Positions 1 to 6,168 of a DNA stretch of 9,433 bases are shown here, one piece after another. The translations under genes were made by a program, and so were the position numbers. Under the pieces are notes generated by a model that was given only the letters and a program-made list of their open reading frames with translations, was not told where the DNA came from and did not search any database. The DNA is from an uncultured Eubacteriales bacterium (lineage in GTDB: Bacteria > Bacillota > Clostridia > Christensenellales > UBA1242): positions 1 through 9,433 of the forward strand of contig CAJJIV010000033.1 in NCBI GenBank assembly GCA_905187655.1. Reading direction: 5' to 3'. Each line of letters opens with the position of its first letter. Within the stretch, counting starts at the first letter, position 1.

Positions 1-431
1 GAGTAAAAATAAATATAATTGGTGACTTAAACCATGAGAGAATTCCATTGTCTTGTAAAGAAGTAATTCTAAATGCAATGGAACAGACCAAAAACAATAC
101 AAATTTCATACTTAACATTGCTTTAGTTTATGGCGGACGAGATGAAATTACTAGAGCAGTTAATAAAATTCTTGCAAGTGGTAAAAAGTCTATAACTAAA
201 GAAGAATTTTCAAATTATTTAGATACTGCAGGCCAAGAAGACCCAGATTTAATAGTCAGGGCAAGTGGTGAACAGCGTATAAGTAATTTTCTATTATGGC
301 AACTAGCATACTCCGAATTTTATTTTCCAAAAGAATATTGGCCTGAATTCAATAAGGATCTCGTGAAAAAATGTATTCTTGAATATCAAACAAGAACAAG
401 AAAATTTGGCAAAGTAAAAGAAGAGAAGTAG
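1..431 (+). CDS. uppS: Isoprenyl transferase / undecaprenyl diphosphate synthase, 3' part (5' end outside window)
   Basis: This cis-prenyltransferase condenses isopentenyl diphosphate units onto farnesyl diphosphate to make undecaprenyl diphosphate, the lipid carrier for cell-wall synthesis. The frame is open from base 3 to the TAG at 429-431, giving 142 visible residues, so about 100 N-terminal residues are off the window, including the catalytic aspartate/diphosphate-binding loop. A TTG at base 48 is not the real start: coding continues upstream as ...IIGDLNHERIP, which fits the family. The visible part has YGGRDEI, then the family signature DLIVRASGEQRISNF, whose Arg and Ser residues bind IPP diphosphate, followed by LAYSEFYF, carrying the conserved Glu of the dimer/Mg site, and a basic TRTRKFG end. 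cdsA follows after 21 bases with its own AGGAG, consistent with the uppS–cdsA pairing in Bacillota. Identification is secure; only the 5' extent is unknown. Confidence 0.96.
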   Translation, partial: VKINIIGDLNHERIPLSCKEVILNAMEQTKNNTNFILNIALVYGGRDEITRAVNKILASGKKSITKEEFSNYLDTAGQEDPDLIVRASGEQRISNFLLWQLAYSEFYFPKEYWPEFNKDLVKKCILEYQTRTRKFGKVKEEK

Positions 432-452
432 ATGCATAGGAGAATTATTTAA

Positions 453-1358
453 ATGGGAAAAAGAACATTAACCGGAGCAGTAATTTTGCTTGTCGTTGCA
501 GGTTTTATCGCGTTGGTTCCAATTTCGCCATACTTTTTTGATTTTTTAGTTATGGCTATTACCTTTGTTAGTGTATATGAATTACTTAAAGTTTATAATT
601 CCAATAATCCAAAGTGTAGTAAAGCATATATATATTTATCAATTTCATATGCGTATGTAATATATTGTATTTATGCCTTTGTTAAAGCAACATCATTTAA
701 AAAGATTTTGTTTCAGGTAACAGCATTTGGTTGTTACTTTATAATAGCCTTTATTTTCGACTTAATTTATTTGGCGAAAGTTAGAGACAGAGAAGACATT
801 GAAATTACACCTGATGACCATTTACTTTGCACAAAATTAACACTAAAAACTATGTTATATCCCACAACACTTCTTGGTACACTTTATGGGCTTAATAGTT
901 TTAATTCAAATTATTTTTCAATGTGGCTATTAATTTTAGTGTTTAGTGTAACAATTTTTACAGATGTATTTGCATATTTATTTGGAATAACATTCCATAA
1001 GGGGAAATTTGCAAGTCAAATTTCACCAAACAAGTCTATGTCAGGCGCCATCGGGGGTTTGTTTGGTGGACTTGTTGCGGCTACGATTGTGATGGGGATT
1101 TCATATTTCTGGGGAATATTAAATCCGTTTACAGCACATAAAATGTGGAAGGTAATTTTGTTTTTCGCATTAAGCGGACTAATTGGCTCATTATCTTGTG
1201 AATTTGGAGATCTTGTCGCATCATCAGTAAAACGAAAATATGGAATTAAAGATTATGGCAAAATATTTCCCGGTCATGGTGGAATGATGGATCGAGTTGA
1301 TGGATTAATGTTTTGTTCTACCTCTACATATATATTAGTATTGCTTTTGTTTTTTTAG
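453..1358 (+). CDS. cdsA: Phosphatidate cytidylyltransferase (CDP-diacylglycerol synthase)
   Basis: This integral membrane enzyme makes CDP-diacylglycerol from CTP and phosphatidic acid, the branch point for phosphatidylglycerol, cardiolipin and other phospholipids. The 301-residue protein is close to the usual 260-300. It is almost entirely hydrophobic, with roughly eight membrane segments by eye. Near the C-terminus, about residues 257-283, is the CdsA signature: S-x-V-K-R, then KD, then FPGHGGMMDRVD, with the metal/CTP-binding D280-R-x-D283. The earlier loop with FTDVFAY and SPNKSMSG is also family-typical (D and SPKKTxxG-like). The ATG is preceded by AGGAG at 438-442 with a 10-base spacing. 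The stop TAG overlaps the Shine-Dalgarno of rseP. In many relatives dxr lies between cdsA and rseP, but here it is missing from this position. Confidence 0.97.
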   Translation: MGKRTLTGAVILLVVAGFIALVPISPYFFDFLVMAITFVSVYELLKVYNSNNPKCSKAYIYLSISYAYVIYCIYAFVKATSFKKILFQVTAFGCYFIIAFIFDLIYLAKVRDREDIEITPDDHLLCTKLTLKTMLYPTTLLGTLYGLNSFNSNYFSMWLLILVFSVTIFTDVFAYLFGITFHKGKFASQISPNKSMSGAIGGLFGGLVAATIVMGISYFWGILNPFTAHKMWKVILFFALSGLIGSLSCEFGDLVASSVKRKYGIKDYGKIFPGHGGMMDRVDGLMFCSTSTYILVLLLFF

Positions 1359-1367
1359 GAGTAATTA

Positions 1368-2618
1368 ATGAAAATATTGTACATTTTGCTTGCGATAGTA
1401 ATATTGCTAATATTAATAATGGTGCACGAGTTAGGTCATTATCTTGCAGGCAAATTATTAAAGTTTAAAATTAATGAATTTTCAATAGGATTTGGTAAGG
1501 CAATTTATCAAAAGACACTAAAATCTGGAGAGAAATTCTCGCTTAGGATTTTTCCACTTGGAGGTTATTGTTCATTTGATGGAGAAGATGAAGATAAAGA
1601 CGCTGAAGGTTCTTTCAATAAACAAGCACCTTGGAAAAGACTTATTGTCTTGTTTTCTGGTGTCTTCTTCAACTTTCTGTTTGGTGTAATTACAAGTGTG
1701 ATTTATTTGTGTATGGCAAGCTACGTTCAACCACAAGTATTATCTATTTATGATGGAAATACAAACCCATTTCAAGTGGGCGATGTAATAGTTGCAGTAG
1801 ATGGAAAAAAGTTGGATTATTATAAAATTTCTTCGGATACTTTGGTTCAGTTTTCAAATAAAATTTCAAAATATGATGAAAATGAAGAATTTGTTGTCAC
1901 GGTATTGCGAGATGGCAAAAAAGAAAATATTACCGTTTCAAAGCAGGCAAGAGAACCATATAGATATGTTTTAAATGCGAAGGGAATTTTAGATAATGGT
2001 TATTATAAGGATGCTGATGATAATTATGTAAAATTCACAACCGAAGAAGAAGCCTACAATTATTTACACAATACATCTAACGAACTAACTTCAGTTTACA
2101 GATACAACGAAGAAACAGGTGAGTATCTTCCTTACGCAGAAGATGTTATAAAAGAATTGTGTCAAATTACTATAAGTGATGCGGGAGTTTCTTTGGGAAT
2201 ATTGCAGACTTATCATTATACACGATATAATTTTGGACAAGCATTAATTTATGCTGTTCCTTTCTGCCTAGATGTATGTTGGTTACTTCTAGCTTGCCTT
2301 GGTGGGTTGTTTACAGGAGCAACAAAAGTATCTGACCTTGGTGGCACTGTTACGGCGGTTAGTCAAATTGCAGAGTTAACAGCAATAGATTTTAGATATA
2401 TCTTTTACTTAATTCCGTTAATTTCTATGAACTTGGCATTGTTTAATATTTTGCCGATTCCTGCACTAGATGGAGCAAGAATGGTATTTGTTCTTATTGA
2501 ATGGATCTTTAAAAAACCTGTCAATCGAAATGTCGAAGGTTATATTCATTTCTTTGGCTTAATTGCACTACTCGCATTGGTTGTCTTTTTAGATATCTAT
2601 CACTTTTTTATACTTTAG
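1368..2618 (+). CDS. rseP: RseP/RasP-type site-2 intramembrane zinc metalloprotease
   Basis: This is a membrane-embedded site-2 protease that cleaves transmembrane segments of anti-sigma factors and other substrates, and clears signal-peptide remnants. The 416-residue length is typical. The zinc-binding HELGH lies in the first membrane helix (H20, E21, H24), and the third metal ligand is in NILPIPALDG (D368) in the third core helix. A PDZ-like domain sits between them, from about residue 120, with the recognisable VGDVIVAVDGKKL strand. From about residue 200 to 270 there is extra soluble, acidic and Tyr-rich sequence before the conserved SLGI segment and the next membrane helix. This looks like an elaboration of the PDZ-to-membrane linker. 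The ATG is supported by TAGGAG at 1356-1361, overlapping the cdsA stop. The PolC-like gene starts 7 bases after its stop, so the two are almost certainly co-transcribed. Confidence 0.95.
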   Translation: MKILYILLAIVILLILIMVHELGHYLAGKLLKFKINEFSIGFGKAIYQKTLKSGEKFSLRIFPLGGYCSFDGEDEDKDAEGSFNKQAPWKRLIVLFSGVFFNFLFGVITSVIYLCMASYVQPQVLSIYDGNTNPFQVGDVIVAVDGKKLDYYKISSDTLVQFSNKISKYDENEEFVVTVLRDGKKENITVSKQAREPYRYVLNAKGILDNGYYKDADDNYVKFTTEEEAYNYLHNTSNELTSVYRYNEETGEYLPYAEDVIKELCQITISDAGVSLGILQTYHYTRYNFGQALIYAVPFCLDVCWLLLACLGGLFTGATKVSDLGGTVTAVSQIAELTAIDFRYIFYLIPLISMNLALFNILPIPALDGARMVFVLIEWIFKKPVNRNVEGYIHFFGLIALLALVVFLDIYHFFIL

Positions 2619-2625
2619 GTGAATA

Positions 2626-4152
2626 ATGTTACTTATAGATGAACTTAATAAAAAAACAGAGAAATTTAATATTAAATTTATATTAGAGTCGGCGACTTTT
2701 GAAAAAAAGTCTAAGACTCTTTCTTTGTGTTTAGTTTATAAAGATGGATTATTTCTATCGCCTGAAATTATAAATTTTGTAAAATTAAGCGTTGTAGAAA
2801 TTTTGCCACAAGGAATTAAAAATATAAATATAAAGTATAAGAAGAATTATTACGATATTTCAATGGTTGCACCATTTGTTGGTCAAATTTTTAAAAAAGA
2901 ACAGCCTATGATAAATATACTTTTAACTGATATTTCATTAATTGAAAACAATGTATATGTTAACATAGAAGATAAATATATTTCTCTATTATCTGGCAAA
3001 AATCTAGAAAGTATTGTTGCTTTTAGTTTAAAAAAAGAGTTTTATGATGATTTTAATGTTCAATTTAATTACATTCCAACGCGAACAATAAAAGCAACTA
3101 ACGAAGAAGAAAATTATACTAGCACAGATACTAGTATGTACTTTGTTAATTTGCAATCGGTGGAAGCATATATAGGAGATAAACTTGAAGAGAAACCAAG
3201 GCTTATAGCAACCATTAGTGAACCGATAGAAGGTGTGGTAATTTGCGGTAAACTATCAAAAATAAATCAAGCAAAAACAAAACCCAAATTAGATGAAAAT
3301 GGAAAAGAAAAGCCAGAAAAAATATATTACACCTTTGAATTGGTTGATTATAGTGGCACAATAAGATGTGTGTATTTCCCAACCAAAGCTAATTTGCCAA
3401 AATTTGAAAAATTAGAGAATGGGGCAGAAGTATGTCTATTGGGGAATGTTGAAGAAGATAGTTTTCATAATGGGCTAACTTTTAGACCCAAAGTAATAAA
3501 TTTATGTATGTTTGAAGAAGATTTTTTTAAAAAAATTTTCTCAAAGCCTATGCCTAAAAATTACAAAAATATTAAACCACAGTCTTTTTCTATGTCAAAT
3601 CAAGAAAATTTATTTGTTGCAGAAAGGCCAATAACAAATGATTACTTGCTAAATAATAAGTTTGTTGTCTTTGATCTTGAAACAACAGGTACTGACCCAA
3701 CTAGAGATAAGATTATTGAAATTGGTGCAGTTAAATTAGTTGGTGGAAAACTAACGGAAACATTTTCGTGTCTTGTTAACCCTGGAATGCATATTCCAGA
3801 CGATGCTACAAAAGTTAATAATATTACTGATAATGATGTAAAAGATGCTTTTACAATAGATGAAGTTCTTCCAGATTTTTTAAAATTTTGTGAAAATACC
3901 ATAATGGTATCATATGTTATAAGTTTCGACTTTAATTTTATTTTAAATTGTAGTAAGCACTTAGGCTATGCGGTAACCAATGAGACTTTTGATGCTTTTG
4001 AACTTGCAAAAACTGAGGTGAAGGGTTTAAGAAATTACAAACTAACAACAGTTGCAAAGTCTTTAGGGGTGGAATTGGAAAATGCCCATAGAGCAGTTTA
4101 TGATGCGGTTGCTGCTGCTGAAGTCATGGTTACAATTTTAGAAAAAAACTGA
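2626..4152 (+). CDS. PolC-derived protein with N-terminal, OB-fold and DEDDh exonuclease domains only (no PHP, no polymerase)
   Basis: The 508-residue frame sits exactly in the polC slot before rimP, but a full PolC has about 1400-1450 residues. Residues about 1-75 and 85-155 resemble the two PolC N-terminal domains. About 195-300 is an OB fold (VVICGKLSKI through LVDYSGTIRCVYF to the strand before FEEDFF). After a linker of about 45 residues comes a DnaQ/PolC-type exonuclease, about 345-508. Its catalytic set is complete: D350 and E352 in FDLETTG, D435 in ISFDFNF, and H488 and D493 in HRAVYDA. Motif II reads SYVISFD where the family normally has AHNxSFD. The PHP segment expected between OB and exonuclease is absent, as are everything after the exonuclease and any polymerase remnant in the following 113 bases. 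A 3'-5' exonuclease activity, perhaps proofreading or repair in trans, is inferred. An intact frame, AGGTG ribosome site and kept active site argue against a pseudogene. Automatic annotation may wrongly call it DNA polymerase III PolC. Confidence 0.85.
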   Translation: MLLIDELNKKTEKFNIKFILESATFEKKSKTLSLCLVYKDGLFLSPEIINFVKLSVVEILPQGIKNINIKYKKNYYDISMVAPFVGQIFKKEQPMINILLTDISLIENNVYVNIEDKYISLLSGKNLESIVAFSLKKEFYDDFNVQFNYIPTRTIKATNEEENYTSTDTSMYFVNLQSVEAYIGDKLEEKPRLIATISEPIEGVVICGKLSKINQAKTKPKLDENGKEKPEKIYYTFELVDYSGTIRCVYFPTKANLPKFEKLENGAEVCLLGNVEEDSFHNGLTFRPKVINLCMFEEDFFKKIFSKPMPKNYKNIKPQSFSMSNQENLFVAERPITNDYLLNNKFVVFDLETTGTDPTRDKIIEIGAVKLVGGKLTETFSCLVNPGMHIPDDATKVNNITDNDVKDAFTIDEVLPDFLKFCENTIMVSYVISFDFNFILNCSKHLGYAVTNETFDAFELAKTEVKGLRNYKLTTVAKSLGVELENAHRAVYDAVAAAEVMVTILEKN

Positions 4153-4159
4153 AAAACTA

Positions 4160-4189
4160 TTGCATTTTTTTAGTTTAATGTGCTATACT
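4160..4189 (+). promoter_or_regulatory. Sigma-A-type promoter with extended -10, driving rimP–nusA–infB
   Basis: TTGCAT at 4160-4165 is followed, after an 18-base spacer, by TATACT at 4184-4189. The -10 is preceded by TGC at 4181-4183, the extended -10 (TGn) element. Transcription would be predicted to start near 4196, giving a leader of about 70 bases before the rimP GTG. It starts only 8 bases after the PolC-like stop, in the only sizeable intergenic gap of the window. This would uncouple the ribosome-maturation/nusA operon from the envelope-gene operon upstream. The call rests on the match to consensus and the position. Confidence 0.75.
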
Positions 4190-4211
4190 TTATATAGTAA
4201 ATACTGGCTTT

Positions 4212-4244
4212 AAGTTGAACGGCAGATTTCCTGCCGTTCAACTT
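4212..4244 (+). terminator. Perfect 14-bp leader hairpin with weak U-tract; candidate NusA-dependent attenuator of the rimP–nusA operon
   Basis: The arms AAGTTGAACGGCAG (4212-4225) and CTGCCGTTCAACTT (4231-4244) are perfectly complementary around the 5-base loop ATTTC. The run after the stem is TGTATAATT, so the U-tract is interrupted and a strong intrinsic terminator is unlikely. The hairpin lies about 16 bases after the predicted transcription start and ends 9 bases before the rimP Shine-Dalgarno. In Bacillus subtilis, NusA is known to autoregulate by NusA-dependent termination in the leader of the equivalent operon, without an antiterminator structure. This hairpin has the right place and shape for that. 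It could alternatively terminate read-through from the upstream operon, stabilise the mRNA 5' end, or be a DNA operator palindrome. Confidence 0.65.
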
Positions 4245-4253
4245 TGTATAATT

Positions 4254-4260
4254 AAGGAGT
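4254..4260 (+). promoter_or_regulatory. Ribosome binding site deciding the GTG start of rimP
   Basis: AAGGAG (4254-4259) lies 6 bases before GTG at 4266. This makes the GTG the clear start of rimP, giving the family-typical beginning with an amphipathic helix before LGYELVE. Confidence 0.85.
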
Positions 4261-4265
4261 AAATA

Positions 4266-4721
4266 GTGAGTATAGCTGAAATTGTTCAAAAGCAATTAGA
4301 ACCTGTAATAGCCAAACTTGGGTATGAGTTGGTTGAAACGGAGTATGTTAAAAAACAGAACGGAATGAATTTGTTTTTGTACATAGACCACAAAAATGGA
4401 ATTACATTAAACGACTGCGAAAAAGTTCATACAACGGTAGACCCGTTGTTAGATGAAATTGACCCAACAAATGGTGCACCATATACACTTAATGTTTCTT
4501 CACTAGGTTTAGACCGTCCGCTTAAAACTGATAAAGATTTTAATCGCAATATTGGACAGGAAATTGAAGTTTCGCTTTATGCTAAAATTGATGGTAAAAA
4601 AAATTATGTTGGAAAACTGGTTTCGTTTACAAATGATAATATCACTATTAAATTCAATGATACTCAAAAAGTTTTCAGTAGAAAAAATATTTCAAAAATC
4701 AATAAATATATTTCATTTTAG
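4266..4721 (+). CDS. rimP: Ribosome maturation factor RimP
   Basis: RimP (formerly YlxS/YhbC) assists assembly of the 30S subunit, acting on the S12 region of the maturing particle. The 151-residue protein has the normal length. It shows the N-terminal alpha/beta domain (LGYELVETEYV, then the FLYIDHKNGITLNDCEKV strand-helix) and the family hallmark VSSLGLDRPLK at about residues 78-88, where relatives have VSSPGLDRPL. A C-terminal SH3-like barrel follows (GQEIEVSLYAKIDGKKNYVGKL). It is the first gene after the promoter at 4160-4189 and starts with GTG. Its stop TAG is fused to the Shine-Dalgarno of nusA, 11 bases before the nusA ATG. In relatives rimP–nusA is a fixed pair, and that is kept here. 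Confidence 0.96.
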   Translation: MSIAEIVQKQLEPVIAKLGYELVETEYVKKQNGMNLFLYIDHKNGITLNDCEKVHTTVDPLLDEIDPTNGAPYTLNVSSLGLDRPLKTDKDFNRNIGQEIEVSLYAKIDGKKNYVGKLVSFTNDNITIKFNDTQKVFSRKNISKINKYISF

Positions 4722-4732
4722 GAGGGAAAAAG

Positions 4733-5911
4733 ATGCTTAATAAAGATTTCTTTGTTGCTTTAGATGAACTTGAAAAAACAAAGGGGATAAAAAAAGAAGA
4801 ATTTATAAATTGGTTGGAAACTGCTTTGGTAGTTGCATATAAAAAGAATTTTGGTGAGGGTAAAGATATTTCTGTAAAACTAGACCCAGACAAAAATAAA
4901 ATAACTGTTTATGCGTTTAAAACCATTGTTAAAGATGATGAACTTGAAAATGAAGACTTGCAAATAGTTTTATCTAAGGCTAAGGAAATTAAGAAATCTA
5001 GCAAGGTTGGTGATGTCATTAAAGAAGAAATCACTCCAAAAGATTTTGGAAGAATTGCTGTAGGCACTGCTAAGCAGGTTGTTACACAAAAATTAAGAGA
5101 AGCTGAGCGCAGTGTTGCTTATAAAGATATGAGTGAAAAATTAGATCAAATTGTAACTGGAGTTATAAGAAGAGTTGAAAATGATACAGTATATATGGAG
5201 CTTGTTGGTTCTTTAATTGAAGGCGTTATGATGGCAAACGATCAGATTCCTGGTGAAAAATATGCTATTGGTGATCGCATTAAGGTATATGTCAAAAAAT
5301 TACGAGATACCGCACGGGGAACGCAGGCTATTGTATCAAGAAGTACACCACAATTTGTAAAAAAACTATTTGAACTTGAAGTTCCAGAAATTGGTTCTGG
5401 CTTAGTTTCAATTAAGGGTGTTGTAAGAGAAGCGGGTTACCGAACTAAAATTTCTGTTCATAACGAAGATTCTTCAGTTGATCCACTTGGAGCTTGTGTA
5501 GGCAATAAAGGAACAAGAGTTAATAATATTGTTAGCGAGCTTGGTGGAGAAAAAATCGATATTATTATTTGGTCTGATGATCCATTTGAATACATAGCAA
5601 GAGCGTTATCTCCTGCAAAGGTTTTAACAGTAGAAGTTAACGATGAAACCAAATCTGCAAGAGTTATTGTTCCAGATGATAAACTTTCTTTAGCAATTGG
5701 GAAAAGTGGCCAAAATGTAAGACTTGCAGCAAAATTAACTAATTGGAAAATAGATGTAAAGAGTGTTTCACAGAGTGTGGACCCAAATGAAACAATTGCA
5801 GAAGAGGCAAATGTTATAACCGATGTTGATGCTTTATCTGTTAAAGAAAACTATGATATTAATGGTATGTTTAAAGATATTAACCTAGATGGGTTAAAAG
5901 ATGGTGAATAA
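4733..5911 (+). CDS. nusA: Transcription termination/antitermination factor NusA
   Basis: NusA binds RNA polymerase and nascent RNA and modulates pausing, termination and antitermination. The 392-residue protein is the short Bacillota form without the C-terminal acidic repeats of proteobacteria. Domains in order are: N-terminal RNAP-binding domain, about 1-130 (FINWLETALVVAYKK, through TPKDFGRIAVGTAKQVV); S1, about 135-205 (QIVTGVIRRVE to GDRIKVYV); KH1, about 215-285, with REAGYRTKISV and the GxxG loop G257-G260; and KH2, about 290-350, with LSLAIGKSGQNVRLA (GxxG loop G323-G326). A short acidic tail of about 40 residues follows. The ATG has an excellent AGGAGGG (4720-4726), the strongest ribosome site in the window. 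The last base of its TAA is the first base of the ylxR ATG, so the two are likely translationally coupled. It may autoregulate through the leader hairpin at 4212-4244. Confidence 0.97.
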   Translation: MLNKDFFVALDELEKTKGIKKEEFINWLETALVVAYKKNFGEGKDISVKLDPDKNKITVYAFKTIVKDDELENEDLQIVLSKAKEIKKSSKVGDVIKEEITPKDFGRIAVGTAKQVVTQKLREAERSVAYKDMSEKLDQIVTGVIRRVENDTVYMELVGSLIEGVMMANDQIPGEKYAIGDRIKVYVKKLRDTARGTQAIVSRSTPQFVKKLFELEVPEIGSGLVSIKGVVREAGYRTKISVHNEDSSVDPLGACVGNKGTRVNNIVSELGGEKIDIIIWSDDPFEYIARALSPAKVLTVEVNDETKSARVIVPDDKLSLAIGKSGQNVRLAAKLTNWKIDVKSVSQSVDPNETIAEEANVITDVDALSVKENYDINGMFKDINLDGLKDGE

Positions 5912-6168
5912 TGAAAAATATCCCACAAAGAACATGTGTTGTTTGTAGACAAATGAAAAACAAAAATGATTTATTAAGAATTGTTTATGATAAAAAAAAT
6001 GCCGTAGCTGAATTAGATTTAACTGGTAAAAAAAATGGCAGAGGTGCTTATGTTTGCAAAAATAAAAAATGCACAGAAGACTTACAAAAGAAAAAGGCAT
6101 TAAATAGAGCATTTTCTGCTGAAATAAATGAAGATATATATAATCAATTGAGGAGTTATATTGAATAA
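5911..6168 (+). CDS. ylxR: YlxR family RNA-binding protein (DUF448; RNase P modulator RnpM family)
   Basis: This small basic protein of 85 residues has the YlxR signature. The N-terminus is PQRTCVVCRQMKNKNDLLRIV, with C9 and C12, and GRGAYVCKNKKC follows with C49 and C54. The four cysteines are spaced as in many family members. The family binds RNA, and in Bacillus subtilis YlxR (RnpM) has been reported to bind RNase P RNA and modulate its activity. Applying that role here is inference from homology. Its ATG overlaps the nusA stop by one base (TAATG), with only a weak GGTG upstream, so translation probably depends on ribosomes finishing nusA. Its end overlaps ylxQ by 8 bases. The nusA–ylxR–ylxQ–infB order is the standard one in Bacillota. 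Confidence 0.94.
   Translation: MKNIPQRTCVVCRQMKNKNDLLRIVYDKKNAVAELDLTGKKNGRGAYVCKNKKCTEDLQKKKALNRAFSAEINEDIYNQLRSYIE
6150..6155 (+). promoter_or_regulatory. Ribosome binding site deciding the TTG start of ylxQ
   Basis: GAGGAG (6150-6155) lies inside the end of ylxR, 5 bases before TTG at 6161. No ATG nearby in that frame would keep the conserved SPYIGFAIKSG segment, so TTG is the start. Confidence 0.85.

Noticed and set aside
48..50. TTG at 48 as the start of uppS
   Set aside because: The frame is open upstream to the window edge and encodes family-consistent sequence, so the gene is simply cut by the window.
4142..4152. Slippery heptamer A AAA AAC in frame directly before the TGA of the PolC-like gene
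   Set aside because: A -1 shift would add only nine codons (stop at 4176-4178) and reach no PHP or polymerase sequence, and no close stimulatory structure follows. It is probably an A-rich coincidence.
2626..4152. Split-intein or programmed split of PolC, with the polymerase made from a partner gene
   Set aside because: The C-terminal end (LEKN) shows no intein splice-site features, and the PHP half before the exonuclease is also missing, which a simple split would not cause. A separate polymerase gene elsewhere remains possible.
4247..4252. Perfect -10 hexamer TATAAT just upstream of rimP
   Set aside because: No -35 lies at proper spacing (that region is the hairpin loop and arm), and a start 7 bases downstream would remove the rimP Shine-Dalgarno. 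It is more likely part of the degenerate U-tract.
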